Shown piece after piece: positions 45,727-54,070 of a DNA stretch of 64,000 nt (position 1 is its first letter; every line of letters starts with the position of its first letter). The stretch is from Bradyrhizobium sp. AZCC 1719 (GTDB lineage: Bacteria > Pseudomonadota > Alphaproteobacteria > Rhizobiales > Xanthobacteraceae). The stretch covers positions 1,827,001 to 1,891,000 of the forward strand of contig NZ_JAZHRU010000001.1 of the NCBI RefSeq assembly GCF_036924525.1. Direction: 5' to 3'. A model generated the notes under the pieces. It was not told where the DNA came from and did not search any database. It saw nothing but the letters and a program-made list of their open reading frames with translations. The position numbers and the translations under genes are program-made.

Positions 45727-46605
45727 ATGATCCGTCCGCGCCGCAGCCTGTTGTTCATGCCCGGATCTAACGCGCGGGCGCTGGAAAAGGCGCGCAACCT
45801 GCCGGCCGACGGAATCATCCTCGACCTCGAGGATTCGGTGGCGCCGGACGCCAAGGCAATGGCCCGCGACCAGATCGCCAAAGCGATTGCTGCGGGCGGG
45901 TTCGGCAAGCGCGAGGTGCTGATCCGGGTCAACAGCCTCGATACGCCGTGGTGGGTCGAGGACGTCACCATGGCCGGCAAGGCGCGGCCCGACGGCATTC
46001 TGGTTCCCAAGATCTCCACCGTCGACGATCTCAACGCGATCGCCAATCGCCTCAGCGATATCAATGCGCCCACCTCGATCCGGGTCTGGGCCATGATCGA
46101 AACCGCGCGCGCGGTGCTGGACGCCGACAAGCTCGCCGCGGCATCGCGGGATTCTGAAACCAGGCTTACCGGATTCGTGTTCGGGCCGAACGATATTTCG
46201 CGGGAAACGCGGATCCGCATGCAGCCGGGCCGCGCCACGATGATTCCGATGATCACGCACTGCATCCTGGCGACGCGCGCGCACGGGCTGGAAATTCTCG
46301 ACGGTCCCTATAGCGACATCAGCAATATCGACGGCTTTGCGACCGAATGCGCGCAAGGCCGCGATCTCGGCTTCGACGGCAAAACGCTGATCCATCCGAG
46401 CCACATCGAGGCCTGCAACGCCATCTTCACGCCGCCGGCCGAGGAGGTCGAGCAGGCGCGCAAGATCATTGCTGCTTTCGAAAAACCGGAAAACGCCTCG
46501 CGCGGGGCGATCCAGCTCGACGGGCGGATGGTGGAACGACTGCACGCCGACATGGCGCGGCGCACGATTGCGATTGCCGACGCAATCGCGGCCATGGGGC
46601 ATTGA
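45727..46605 (+). CDS. CoA ester lyase (HpcH/HpaI aldolase, CitE-like)
   Basis: The 292-residue TIM-barrel protein of the CitE/malyl-CoA lyase family begins RPRRSLLFMPGSNARALEKA. It contains GIILDLEDSV (metal-binding Asp/Glu), the substrate Arg in LIRVNS, VWAMIETARAV and GFDGKTLIHPSHIE. Possible roles are malyl-CoA/citramalyl-CoA lyase or thioesterase. It is a stand-alone gene, not part of a citrate lyase operon, so the precise substrate is open. Confidence 0.88.
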   Translation: MIRPRRSLLFMPGSNARALEKARNLPADGIILDLEDSVAPDAKAMARDQIAKAIAAGGFGKREVLIRVNSLDTPWWVEDVTMAGKARPDGILVPKISTVDDLNAIANRLSDINAPTSIRVWAMIETARAVLDADKLAAASRDSETRLTGFVFGPNDISRETRIRMQPGRATMIPMITHCILATRAHGLEILDGPYSDISNIDGFATECAQGRDLGFDGKTLIHPSHIEACNAIFTPPAEEVEQARKIIAAFEKPENASRGAIQLDGRMVERLHADMARRTIAIADAIAAMGH

Positions 46606-46607
46606 TC

Positions 46608-46635
46608 TTCCCTTCTCTCACAAGCGAGAAGGGAA
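46608..46635. terminator. Hairpin between convergent genes
   Basis: TTCCCTTCTC and GAGAAGGGAA form a 10-bp stem with an 8-nt loop directly after the CoA ester lyase stop and 9 bp past the DUF6455 stop. The T tract is weak. Confidence 0.6.
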
Positions 46636-46643
46636 CCGGGCGC

Positions 46644-47057
46644 CTACGAGTCGATCCGCTTGCCGAGGCCGTCGATCGTGTCGGCGTTGCCGCAATATTC
46701 CTGGTAATGCGCAGCGGCGGTGCCGGCGGCGAGATCGCGGTCGCATCGGCGCTTCTGGATGCACATGGAGCAGACGCGCTCCATGTCGCGCAGCACAAGC
46801 GGTTCGGTACGCGCCAGATCGGCCTGATCGACGCCGAGCGCGGTCAGCATTTTCGGCAATTCATCGGCGGCATGCGGTCCCTGGCGGACCAGCGCCTCCA
46901 AATCGGCGGAAGACATCCGTAAATCGCTCGCGATCTGGCCGAAATTGGCGGCGTCCAGCTCGCGCATTTCCCGCAGCTCGCGCCGGTGTTTCAGCCATTC
47001 GCCGAAGATATCGACCATGCGGCTGACGGTGGGATAGGGCTTGTCCTGAACGGTCAT
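46644..47057 (-). CDS. DUF6455-family small cysteine protein
   Basis: The 137-residue protein has a DUF6455-type C-terminal half with four cysteines (VCSMCIQKRRCDRDL and YQEYCGNAD), a likely metal or iron-sulfur site. The N-terminal helical part is ELREMRELDAANFGQIASDL. The function of the family is unknown. The start is ATG 47057 (MTVQDKP). Confidence 0.78.
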   Translation of the reverse strand: MTVQDKPYPTVSRMVDIFGEWLKHRRELREMRELDAANFGQIASDLRMSSADLEALVRQGPHAADELPKMLTALGVDQADLARTEPLVLRDMERVCSMCIQKRRCDRDLAAGTAAAHYQEYCGNADTIDGLGKRIDS

Positions 47058-47154
47058 GGCACGGCTCCCATGGTGGCTGGAATGGCCGAGGATGGGAGCA
47101 AATCTGTGCTGCGTCGTTGCGCTGGATCAAAATGGGGCGCGAGGGGCCGCTGAT

Positions 47155-47183
47155 CTTACCCTCCCCCTCCAGGGGAGGGTAAG
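47155..47183. terminator. Hairpin after the glycosyltransferase gene
   Basis: CTTACCCTCCCC and GGGGAGGGTAAG form a 12-bp stem with a 5-nt loop directly downstream of the minus-strand stop at 47184. It resembles a short version of the CCCTCCCC repeat at 21405 and lacks a T tract. Confidence 0.5.
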
Positions 47184-47975
47184 CTATCGCGAGCCAAACT
47201 TTTCCGCCGCCCAGGCATACAGGCTGCCGGGGATCGGCTTTTCACCGCCGCGGCCCTTTGGCGAGATGTGCAGGCCGACAATCTCGGGATTGTTGAGCAG
47301 GCCCGAAAAATCCGTCGGCTCGAAGAACAGCTTCGGCTCGGCGTGCACCGCGTAGAACGATTGCTTGGGCAGCGCGTGCTGCAACTCGTTCGCGCGGCGC
47401 GCCAGTGCGGTGAGCGCGGCGGGGCCGTAGATGGCGACGCGGATGTCGGAGAGACGGCTCGATCGGCGACGTAACCGGCGCAGCATGAAGGTGAGGCGAT
47501 GACGCAGCGCCAGCCAGTCCGGCGTCAGATCCTCCTGCTCCATCAGGCCTTCGAACGCCCGCACGATCGGATCGTTTGCAGGCAGGTACAACACCGAGTT
47601 GCCGAGTTGGCGCCGGCGCTCCCACGCGAAGTAAGGCTTTGCCGGATCGATCTCGATCGGTTTGAGCAGCAGCACGTCGGCGTCGAGCCACAGTCCGGCG
47701 TTTTCTGCCATCAGCCGCATGCGGAAGAAATCGCTGAACTGCAAAATGGTCCAGTCGCGCCAGCTTCCGTCAGCCTCGGGCGGGCGCAGCCGCTCGGCAA
47801 AGGAATGCGGCAGGATCGCTTCGGCTTCGGCGTTGCCGATGCCGTCAGGCAGGCCGGGCAGTGGATCGAAACTGTAGACGGTGACCTTGTGGCCTGCGGC
47901 AACCTGCGATCTGAGGCAGGTCAGTCGCAGCCCGTCGAGGCGGCCGTGCCAGAAGGTGACGACGTCAGGCCGCAT
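47184..47975 (-). CDS. Glycosyltransferase with DXD motif
   Basis: The 263-residue protein resembles the capsular/Gb3-type glycosyltransferase group. It starts PDVVTFWHGRLDGLRLTCL and carries the sugar-nucleotide/metal motif LWLDADVLLLKP near residue 105. No signal or membrane segment is present. ATG 47975 follows AAGGAGG by 8 nt. The acceptor is unknown, and there is no surface polysaccharide cluster nearby. Confidence 0.82.
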   Translation of the reverse strand: MRPDVVTFWHGRLDGLRLTCLRSQVAAGHKVTVYSFDPLPGLPDGIGNAEAEAILPHSFAERLRPPEADGSWRDWTILQFSDFFRMRLMAENAGLWLDADVLLLKPIEIDPAKPYFAWERRRQLGNSVLYLPANDPIVRAFEGLMEQEDLTPDWLALRHRLTFMLRRLRRRSSRLSDIRVAIYGPAALTALARRANELQHALPKQSFYAVHAEPKLFFEPTDFSGLLNNPEIVGLHISPKGRGGEKPIPGSLYAWAAEKFGSR

Positions 47976-47997
47976 TCGCGCCGCCTCCTTACACAAA

Positions 47998-48023
47998 AGA
48001 GCCCCGATTTTTGTCGGGGCTCT
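47998..48023 (-). terminator. Rho-independent terminator after leuD
   Basis: A 10-bp stem AGAGCCCCGA/TCGGGGCTCT with a 6-nt loop is followed on the minus strand by TTTTGT. It lies 11 bp after the leuD stop. Confidence 0.88.
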
Positions 48024-48033
48024 CGTAGCACGA

Positions 48034-48639
48034 TCAGGCCCAGGCGCGCTCTTTCTTAAGCTTGGCCTCGTAATCGTCGATCGACGATTTCTTTTCCATG
48101 GTGAGACCGATGTCGTCGAGGCCGTTCATCAGGCAGTGCTTGCGGAACGGATCGATCTCAAACTTCACCTTGCCGCCGTCAGGGCCGCGGATCTCCTGGT
48201 TGGCGAGATCGATGGTCAGCGTGGCGTTGGCGCCGCGCTCGGCGTCGTCGAACAGCTTGTCGAGGTCTTCCTGCGAGACGCGGATCGGCAAAATGCCATT
48301 CTTGAAGCAGTTGTTGTAAAAGATGTCGCCGAATGAGGTCGAGATCACGCAGCGGATGCCGAAGTCGAGCAGCGCCCACGGCGCGTGCTCGCGGCTGGAG
48401 CCGCAGCCGAAATTGTCGCCGGCGACCAGCACCTTGGCGTTGCGATAGGCCGGCTGGTTGAGGACGAAGTCCGGGTTCTCGCTGCCGTCGTCCTTGTAGC
48501 GTTGCTCCGAGAAAAGGCCCTTGCCAAGGCCGGTGCGCTTGATGGTCTTCAGGTACTGCTTCGGAATGATCATGTCGGTGTCGACATTGATGATCTTCAG
48601 CGGGGCAGCTACGCCTTCCAGTGTGGTGAACTTTTCCAT
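48034..48639 (-). CDS. leuD: 3-isopropylmalate dehydratase small subunit
   Basis: LeuD forms isopropylmalate isomerase with LeuC. Hallmarks are [14 protein letters not shown], the [17 protein letters not shown] swivel-domain motif and [12 protein letters not shown]. The product is about 201 residues. ATG 48639 (MEKFTTLEG) is chosen; a GTG three codons upstream is possible. leuC is 3.2 kb upstream on the same strand, with six small genes in between. Confidence 0.96.
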   Translation of the reverse strand: MEKFTTLEGVAAPLKIINVDTDMIIPKQYLKTIKRTGLGKGLFSEQRYKDDGSENPDFVLNQPAYRNAKVLVAGDNFGCGSSREHAPWALLDFGIRCVISTSFGDIFYNNCFKNGILPIRVSQEDLDKLFDDAERGANATLTIDLANQEIRGPDGGKVKFEIDPFRKHCLMNGLDDIGLTMEKKSSIDDYEAKLKKERAWA

Positions 48640-48747
48640 CGATCGCACTTCCCGGTTGAAAAGGTGGGACGGCCGGTGATTTATCGCGAATATGGCCCCG
48701 GCAAAAGGCCAATTTGCGCATAGGCCGCCTGTTTTGGCAGAAGCGGC

Positions 48748-49146
48748 CTAGTCTGCGGCGGCCTCGATCGCCTCCATATCGGCGTCCGACAGCCCGAAAT
48801 GGTGCCCGATTTCGTGAATGAGCACGTGGCGGACGATATGGCCGAGCGTTTCCTCATGCTCGGCCCAGTAGTCGAGGATCGGGCGGCGGTAGAGCCAAAT
48901 CATGTTGGGAAGGCGGGCGATGTCCTGGTTGCTCTGCTGCGGCAGGCCGACGCCCTGGAACAGGCCGAGCAGGTCGAACTCGCTCTGCGCCTGCATCTCG
49001 TCCAGGACCTCGTCGGTCGGAAAATCGTCCACGCGGATGATCACGCCCTCGCACAGGGTACGAAATCCCTTGGGCAGGCGCTCGAACACCTCATGCGCCA
49101 TGGCTTCCATTTCGGCGAGCGAGGGGGCTTTTGCTTCGGTCCACAT
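48748..49146 (-). CDS. Zincin-like metallopeptidase family protein (HExxH)
   Basis: The product is about 132 residues, of the short bacterial zincin-like family (PF06262 type). The zinc motif is HEIGHHFGLSD near the C-terminus, preceded by RRPILDYWAEHEETLGHIVRHVL. Function is unknown in this family. Two starts are open, ATG 49182 and ATG 49146, neither with a good ribosome site; I prefer 49146, which begins the conserved WTEAKAPSL. Confidence 0.8.
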   Translation of the reverse strand: MWTEAKAPSLAEMEAMAHEVFERLPKGFRTLCEGVIIRVDDFPTDEVLDEMQAQSEFDLLGLFQGVGLPQQSNQDIARLPNMIWLYRRPILDYWAEHEETLGHIVRHVLIHEIGHHFGLSDADMEAIEAAAD

Positions 49147-49254
49147 CACGTCGTATTTAGCGTGTGTTATGCCCAGGCGCATACTAGTTTTGCGAGTTGA
49201 TTTTGACGCGCCAATCGGTGACCGTACCGGGGGATCAGTTTTGGGTGGACTTCA

Positions 49255-49596
49255 ATGAAGCGGATTGTGACGGTCGCCATATCGGCTGCCTTCTCGGCTG
49301 TCCTGGCCGGGCTTTTGCTCCCTGACGTGGCGGCTGCGCAGGCGCAGACGGCATCATCAGCGCTACGGATCGCGCAGGCGCCGCAGTCGATCGTCACGGA
49401 TGTTTCCGCCCAGCGCCGGCGCCCACTGCGGCGCGTGCCGATCTATCGCAGCGAGCCGTGGGCTCCCAGTGTCTATCCGCGCTACAACCCCGGCCCCAAC
49501 GCCGTGCGCGATTGCACCGCACATTACGTGCAGGAGTACCGGCCGAGCGGCACGGTGATCACCCCGCGCATGAATTGCTGGTGGCGGCCGGGCTAG
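49255..49596 (+). CDS. Small exported protein, two cysteines
   Basis: The 113-residue protein has a signal peptide (IVTVAISAAFSAVLAGLLL ... VAAAQ) and a basic, Pro/Arg/Tyr-rich mature part (RRRPLRRVPIYRSEPW) with Cys residues in RDCTAHY and RMNCWWRPG, which may form a disulfide. It belongs to the run of small exported proteins between leuD and leuC. No domain recognised. Confidence 0.72.
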   Translation: MKRIVTVAISAAFSAVLAGLLLPDVAAAQAQTASSALRIAQAPQSIVTDVSAQRRRPLRRVPIYRSEPWAPSVYPRYNPGPNAVRDCTAHYVQEYRPSGTVITPRMNCWWRPG

Positions 49597-49725
49597 ATTC
49601 GTCCCCTCTCTATTTTCTGTCGAGCATTTTCTGACAGGCGCCGAGTCGGGCTCTGTGGGCAAACGCTGTTGCTGACGATGGTCTGCAGCAAACTGCGTGC
49701 GCGCGCTTGCGGCAAGCAGCATCCG

Positions 49726-49765
49726 TTCATGTTCGTGGCGCATTCTTCATGTTCATGGCGCACTC
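49726..49765 (+). repeat. 20-bp tandem duplication upstream of the His-rich gene
   Basis: TTCATGTTCGTGGCGCATTC is followed directly by TTCATGTTCATGGCGCACTC. The 10-mer TTCATGGCGC recurs at 50660-50669 upstream of the Gly/His-rich gene. Both lie 100-120 bp before the start codons, so a regulatory role is conceivable. Confidence 0.5.
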
Positions 49766-49880
49766 ATTCACACCTCATTCAAGTCACTTGCTTCAGTCTG
49801 TGCACGTGTCGCGGCGATGCCGTTAGTTGATGCAAGCCATTCGGCGCAGACGTGCATCCGACGACCCGAGGAGACTGGAT

Positions 49881-50144
49881 ATGCAGGTAATGAAGGTTTT
49901 TGGGCTTGCGGCCGTTGGTGCCTTGCTGGCGTTTGCCGCTCCGGCCGAGCGCGCCAATGCGCTGTCGCTCAGCAATCCCGGCGCCGCCGCAGCGGTTCAG
50001 GAGGATGCCAGGTTGGCGACGACGGAAGTGCATTGGCGACATCACCATCACCGCTACCACCACCACCATCATCGGTGGCATCGCTGGCACCACCACCATC
50101 ATCGCCATCACCACCATCATCATCGTCACTGGTACCGCTGGTGA
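49881..50144 (+). CDS. Small exported histidine-rich protein
   Basis: The 87-residue protein has a signal peptide (VMKVFGLAAVGALLAFAAPA), a mature start ALSLSNPGAAAAV and a C-terminal half of about 38 residues that is mostly His with interspersed Arg, Trp and Tyr (HRYHHHHHRWHRWHHHH). Such tails bind Zn, Ni, Cu or similar metals. GAGGAG lies about 8 nt before ATG 49881. It shares its mature N-terminal motif with the protein at 50773. Confidence 0.75.
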   Translation: MQVMKVFGLAAVGALLAFAAPAERANALSLSNPGAAAAVQEDARLATTEVHWRHHHHRYHHHHHRWHRWHHHHHRHHHHHHRHWYRW

Positions 50145-50276
50145 TTGCGGCAGCTTGGCGCAGATGCCGACAGGCCCGCTTGATCGCGGGCCTGTTTCGA
50201 TTTCAGCGCTCGCCTTGAAACTGGCGAGATTACCGCCCGTTATCTCTGACATCAGCATCAGCAAGAGGAGTCCATC

Positions 50277-50582
50277 ATGAGGAGCTTGATCTCTGCAGCC
50301 CTTGTCGTCGGCGCGCTCGCGGTCGCCGGGCCGGCGGCGGCGATTGATAGGGCCGCCGCGGCGCCGCAGGCGAAGGCGCATAGCGCCGGCACATCCAACG
50401 CCACCGATTTAAGCGCGCAACGGCGCTATTATCGTCACTATGGCTATTATCGTCCGTACTACCGTCCGTATTATCGCCACTACTACCGGCCCTATTACGC
50501 GCGGCCCGTCTACTATCGGCCGTATCCTTACTACGCGCCCGCGCCGTTCACCTTCGGCATCGGGTTCGGGCCGTTCTGGTAG
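50277..50582 (+). CDS. Small exported Tyr/Arg/Pro-rich repeat protein
   Basis: The 101-residue protein has a signal peptide (cleavage near AAAID, residue 24). The mature region is dominated by YRPYY-type repeats (about residues 50-85: YYRPYYRPYYRHYYRPYY) and ends FTFGIGFGPFW. AAGAGGAG precedes the ATG. No enzyme domain. The composition resembles sticky or structural surface proteins. Same cluster as its neighbours. Confidence 0.72.
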   Translation: MRSLISAALVVGALAVAGPAAAIDRAAAAPQAKAHSAGTSNATDLSAQRRYYRHYGYYRPYYRPYYRHYYRPYYARPVYYRPYPYYAPAPFTFGIGFGPFW

Positions 50583-50772
50583 TATGCGTGCACAACTTCT
50601 GCAGCCGCAGAAATCTCTTCAACGCACTTTCCTGCGCATTCATCGCTGAGGTCGGCGCATTCATGGCGCGTTCACGTGTCTGTCTCTAACGTCATGTTGG
50701 GAGCGATCGCAGAGGACGCGACGCGAGCCAGCCGCAGAGCAGCGCGCGTCGCCGGTTAGGGAGGATAAATCC

Positions 50773-51423
50773 ATGACAACATCCGATCCTGGACGCGGCC
50801 TGGTCCGCCGTCTGGGTGTTACGGCTGCGGCAGTATTCGCGCTCGCAGCGGCATCACAACAGCGCGCCGAGGCGCTTTCGCTAGCGACCCCCGGAACGGC
50901 GCCGTCAGCGAAATATGCAACCGACGGACTGACGACCGAGGTTCAACACCGCGGCGGGATGGGCGGCGGTGGCTTCCGCGGCGGTGGCGGCGGTGGCGGT
51001 TTCGGCGGCGGCGGCTTTCGCGGCGGTGGCGGCGGCGGTTTCCATGGCGGTGGCTTCCGCGGCGGCGGAGCGGCCTTTCATGGTGGCGGCTTCCGCGGTG
51101 GCGGCGCGGCCTTTCACGGCGGTGGGTTCAGAGGTGGTGGGATGGCGATCCACCGTGGCGGTTTTCGTGCGGGTCCCGCCTTCCATGGCGGCGGACCCCG
51201 CTTCGTACATCGTCACGCCTTTCATCGCCCACACTTCCATCATCGGCCGCACTTCCACCACCGGCGTCACTTCCACAGCCGCTTCTACTTCGCGCCAGCC
51301 TATTATTCGTATCCGGCCTACTATTATCCGCGGCGCTGCCGCGTGATCTGGACTTACTATGGGCCGCGCAGGGTTTGCAGGCCGCCCTGGTGGTGGCGCC
51401 ACCGCTACTACGCTTATTGGTAA
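50773..51423 (+). CDS. Exported Gly/His-rich low-complexity protein
   Basis: The 216-residue protein has a signal peptide (about residues 1-34, ending QQRAEA), then ALSLATPG, then a Gly-rich repeat block of FRGGG/FHGGG units (about residues 58-138). A His/Phe/Arg-rich block follows (HRPHFHHRPHFHHRRHFH). The end is Tyr-rich with two Cys (RRCRVIW; RRVCRPPWWW). GGGAGG lies about 8 nt before ATG 50773. The ALSL..PG motif is shared with the protein at 49881, suggesting common descent of the export module. Confidence 0.78.
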   Translation: MTTSDPGRGLVRRLGVTAAAVFALAAASQQRAEALSLATPGTAPSAKYATDGLTTEVQHRGGMGGGGFRGGGGGGGFGGGGFRGGGGGGFHGGGFRGGGAAFHGGGFRGGGAAFHGGGFRGGGMAIHRGGFRAGPAFHGGGPRFVHRHAFHRPHFHHRPHFHHRRHFHSRFYFAPAYYSYPAYYYPRRCRVIWTYYGPRRVCRPPWWWRHRYYAYW

Positions 51424-51438
51424 GACAGGTTGAAATGA

Positions 51439-51463
51439 AACAGGCGCCCGATGGGCGCCTGTT
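51439..51463. terminator. Hairpin after the Gly/His-rich gene
   Basis: AACAGGCGCCC and GGGCGCCTGTT form an 11-bp perfect stem with a GAT loop between the convergent stops at 51423 and 51483; the T tract is short. Confidence 0.75.
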
Positions 51464-51482
51464 CTCAGACAATTCTACTGGC

Positions 51483-51695
51483 TCAGTCCCAATCCTTGCC
51501 GCGCCACGGCTTGAGCTTCCACGGCGTCAGCGTCTCCATTCGCCATTGCTGCCAATGCTCCGGCGGCCAGTGGCTGAGGCGCGAGGCTTCCTTGGTGGAG
51601 ACAGGCTGGAGGTCGACGATGCGCGGCGGCGTGCGCCGCCGCACCTGCCGCGTCGCCTCGCTGATCATATCGACAAATTCAGACTTGTCGGTCAT
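51483..51695 (-). CDS. Small conserved-looking protein (70 aa)
   Basis: The 70-residue soluble protein has a mixed, non-repetitive sequence (TDKSEFVDMISEATRQVRRR; SHWPPEHWQQWRMETL) and a Trp-rich C-terminus. GAGGGAC lies about 9 nt before ATG 51695. Unknown function; the balanced composition and ribosome site support a real gene. It lies 101 bp downstream of leuC on the same strand. Confidence 0.65.
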   Translation of the reverse strand: MTDKSEFVDMISEATRQVRRRTPPRIVDLQPVSTKEASRLSHWPPEHWQQWRMETLTPWKLKPWRGKDWD

Positions 51696-51796
51696 GGCCA
51701 AAGTCCCTCGCGAAAGCGCTTCGCAAGGAACCAGTGTGCGCTTTGCCTGTTAACGGGCCGTTTCCGGAACGTCTCGCTATCTAGACAAAGGAAGCG

Positions 51797-53203
51797 TTAT
51801 CGCCAGTCCCGGACGTCGACGAAGTGTCCGGCAATCGCCGCCGCCGCAGCCATCGCGGGCGACACCAGGTGGGTGCGGCCCTTGAAACCCTGGCGGCCCT
51901 CGAAATTGCGGTTGGAGGTCGAGGCGCAGCGCTCCTCCGGCCTCAGCTTGTCCGGGTTCATCGCAAGGCACATCGAGCAGCCCGGCTCGCGCCACTCGAA
52001 GCCGGCCTTGATGAAGATCTTGTCGAGGCCTTCGGCTTCCGCCTGCTCCTTCACGATGCCGGAGCCGGGCACGATCATCGCATTGACGCCGGCGTTGACG
52101 GTCTTGCCCTCGGCGATCTTTGCGGCGGCGCGCAGATCCTCGATGCGGCCGTTGGTGCAGGAGCCGATGAAGACGCGATCGAGCTTGATGTCGGTGATCT
52201 TCGTTCCCGCCGTCAGGCCCATATACTTCAGCGCGCGGTGCTTTGAGAGCCGCTTGGCCTCGTCCTCGATCTTGTCGGGATCGGGCACGAAGCCCGAGAT
52301 CGACACCACGTCCTCGGGCGAGGTGCCCCAGGTTACGATCGGCGGCAGTTTTGCCGCGTCCAGCCGGATCTCGTGATCGAAATGCGCGCCCTCGTCGGAA
52401 CGCAGCTTTTCCCAATAGCGCATCGCGGCGTCCCAATCGGCGCCCTTCGGCGATTTCGGGCGGCCTTTCAGGAATTCGAACGCCTTTTCATCTGGCGCGA
52501 CCAGGCCGGCGCGGGCGCCGCCTTCGATCGACATGTTGCAGACGGTCATGCGGCCTTCCATCGTCAGCGCACGGATGGCATCGCCGGCATATTCCAGCAC
52601 GTAGCCGGTGCCGCCCGCGGTGCCGATCTCGCCGATGATCGCGAGGATGATGTCCTTGCCGGTGACGCCGTCGGGCAACTTGCCGTCGACCACCGCGCGC
52701 ATGTTCTTCGCCTTCTTCTGGATCAGCGTCTGCGTCGCCAGCACGTGCTCGACTTCGGACGTGCCGATGCCATGCGCCAGCGCGCCGAACGCGCCGTGGG
52801 TGGAGGTGTGGCTGTCACCGCAGACGATGGTAGTGCCGGGCAGGGTAAAGCCCTGCTCGGGGCCGATCACGTGCACGATGCCCTGGCGCTTGTCGAACTC
52901 GTTGTAATATTCGATGCCGAATTCCTTCGCGTTCTCCGCCAGCGCCTTGATCTGCTCGGCGCTCTCAGGGTCGGGATTGGGCATTGTGCGATCGGTCGTC
53001 GGCACGTTGTGGTCGACGACGGCGAGTGTCTTCTCCGGCGCGCGAACCTTGCGCCCCGTCGCGCGCAGGCCTTCGAACGCCTGCGGCGAAGTCACTTCAT
53101 GCACCAGATGGCGGTCGATATAGAGCAGACAGGTGCCGTCTTCGGCTTCGTGCACCAGATGGTCATTCCAGATCTTGTCGTACAGCGTGGTCGGTTTGGA
53201 CAT
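51797..53203 (-). CDS. leuC: 3-isopropylmalate dehydratase large subunit
   Basis: LeuC is the [4Fe-4S] subunit of isopropylmalate isomerase. The motifs [33 protein letters not shown] and [12 protein letters not shown] carry the cluster cysteines. The product is 468 residues. ATG 53203 ([12 protein letters not shown]) has GGAG about 9 nt upstream; the frame to 53257 is not conserved. It is separated from leuD by 3.2 kb of small genes, an unusual but known arrangement in Rhizobiales. Confidence 0.97.
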   Translation of the reverse strand: MSKPTTLYDKIWNDHLVHEAEDGTCLLYIDRHLVHEVTSPQAFEGLRATGRKVRAPEKTLAVVDHNVPTTDRTMPNPDPESAEQIKALAENAKEFGIEYYNEFDKRQGIVHVIGPEQGFTLPGTTIVCGDSHTSTHGAFGALAHGIGTSEVEHVLATQTLIQKKAKNMRAVVDGKLPDGVTGKDIILAIIGEIGTAGGTGYVLEYAGDAIRALTMEGRMTVCNMSIEGGARAGLVAPDEKAFEFLKGRPKSPKGADWDAAMRYWEKLRSDEGAHFDHEIRLDAAKLPPIVTWGTSPEDVVSISGFVPDPDKIEDEAKRLSKHRALKYMGLTAGTKITDIKLDRVFIGSCTNGRIEDLRAAAKIAEGKTVNAGVNAMIVPGSGIVKEQAEAEGLDKIFIKAGFEWREPGCSMCLAMNPDKLRPEERCASTSNRNFEGRQGFKGRTHLVSPAMAAAAAIAGHFVDVRDWR

Positions 53204-53275
53204 GAGCGTAAGCTCCAAAGGAAATTCTGTGTGAGCGGTTAAGCGCGAAAGGCGCAAGCAACGGACGTCGCAGCG

Positions 53276-53410
53276 TCAAGCTGCGCGCGTAAGCTCGGAC
53301 GTGGCCGACGTCGTGAACCGCCCGAAGAAGCGGCCAGGCAGCCGCGACCGGTCGTCGATGACGACGAGCTGAGCGGTGCCGAAGGCGGCGCTGGTGCGAT
53401 CTAGAACCAT
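53276..53410 (-). CDS. Possible 44-aa small ORF upstream of leuC
   Basis: The ATG-to-TGA frame encodes 44 residues starting MVLDRTSAAFGTAQLVVIDD and ending TSELTRAA. Third codon positions are mostly G/C, as in real genes here. The ribosome site is weak. It could be a small protein or the remnant of a longer one. It does not look like a leucine attenuator peptide, since only three Leu residues are present and they are not clustered. Confidence 0.25.
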   Translation of the reverse strand: MVLDRTSAAFGTAQLVVIDDRSRLPGRFFGRFTTSATSELTRAA

Positions 53411-53462
53411 TCCAGTCTCATATCACATGGCACATCTAAGTGCGATATGCGTTTGTTGCCAC

Positions 53463-53516
53463 CGTCACTGCGAGCCAACGGCGCGCATTCGCGCGACCCG
53501 TTGGATCGCAATGACG
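53463..53516. repeat. Short CGTCACTGCGAG / GCAATGACG repeat
   Basis: The arms CGTCACTGCGAG and GATCGCAATGACG flank CCAACGG...CCCGTTGG and a GCGCGCATTCGCGCG core. The right half is nearly identical to the right end of the repeat at 55727-55846. Confidence 0.8.
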
Positions 53517-53530
53517 TGGAGGCGCAACAA

Positions 53531-53559
53531 AAAAGCGCGGGGCAAGACCCCGCGCTTTT
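53531..53559. terminator. Strong hairpin terminator after rplS
   Basis: AAAAGCGCGGGG and CCCCGCGCTTTT form a 12-bp stem with a 5-nt loop; on the minus strand it is followed by TTGTTG. It lies 22 bp after the rplS stop. Confidence 0.88.
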
Positions 53560-53581
53560 GTCACATCCCGTTCGGGAAAAG

Positions 53582-53962
53582 TTACTCGCCGACGGCGGCG
53601 GCGCGGTCCTGCTTCTCGACGATGCGGGCCGACTTGCCGCGCAGGCTGCGCAGGTAATACAGCTTGGCACGGCGCACCTTGCCGCGGCGCACCACCTTGA
53701 TCGAGTCGATCATCGGCGACATCACCGGGAACACGCGCTCCACGCCTTCGCCATAGGAAATCTTGCGGACGGTGAAACTCTCGTTGAGCCCGCCGCCGGA
53801 ACGGCCGATGCAGACGCCTTCATAGGCCTGCACGCGGGTGCGCTCGCCTTCGACCACCTTGACGTTGACGATCACGGTATCGCCGGGGCCGAATTCCGGG
53901 ATCGACTTGGTCGCCGACAGTTTTTCGAATTGCTCTTTTTCGAGCTGTTGAATGAGGTTCAT
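53582..53962 (-). CDS. rplS: 50S ribosomal protein L19
   Basis: L19 sits at the 30S-50S interface. The 126-residue product starts [11 protein letters not shown], with [24 protein letters not shown]-like YEGVCIGR and the conserved [21 protein letters not shown] 53962 is the family start; the upstream extension is a shadow. It ends the rpsP-rimM-trmD-rplS series. Confidence 0.97.
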   Translation of the reverse strand: MNLIQQLEKEQFEKLSATKSIPEFGPGDTVIVNVKVVEGERTRVQAYEGVCIGRSGGGLNESFTVRKISYGEGVERVFPVMSPMIDSIKVVRRGKVRRAKLYYLRSLRGKSARIVEKQDRAAAVGE

Positions 53963-54070
53963 TGAAATCTCCATCGGCGGCGCGCCCAGCCTTTCGGGGG
54001 CTGCGCAAACGTCCATCTATCCTGCGCGTGTGCGGATTTGGCGCCCGTATAAGGCATCGGGCCACGCTTG

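Noticed and set aside
49697..50218. 173-codon plus-strand frame over the His-rich gene
   Set aside because: It overlaps the well-supported His-rich gene in another frame and is Cys/Arg/Ser-rich noise.
53276..53410. Leucine attenuator peptide upstream of leuC
   Set aside because: The 44-codon frame contains only three Leu codons, not in a run, and no terminator/antiterminator pair was evident.
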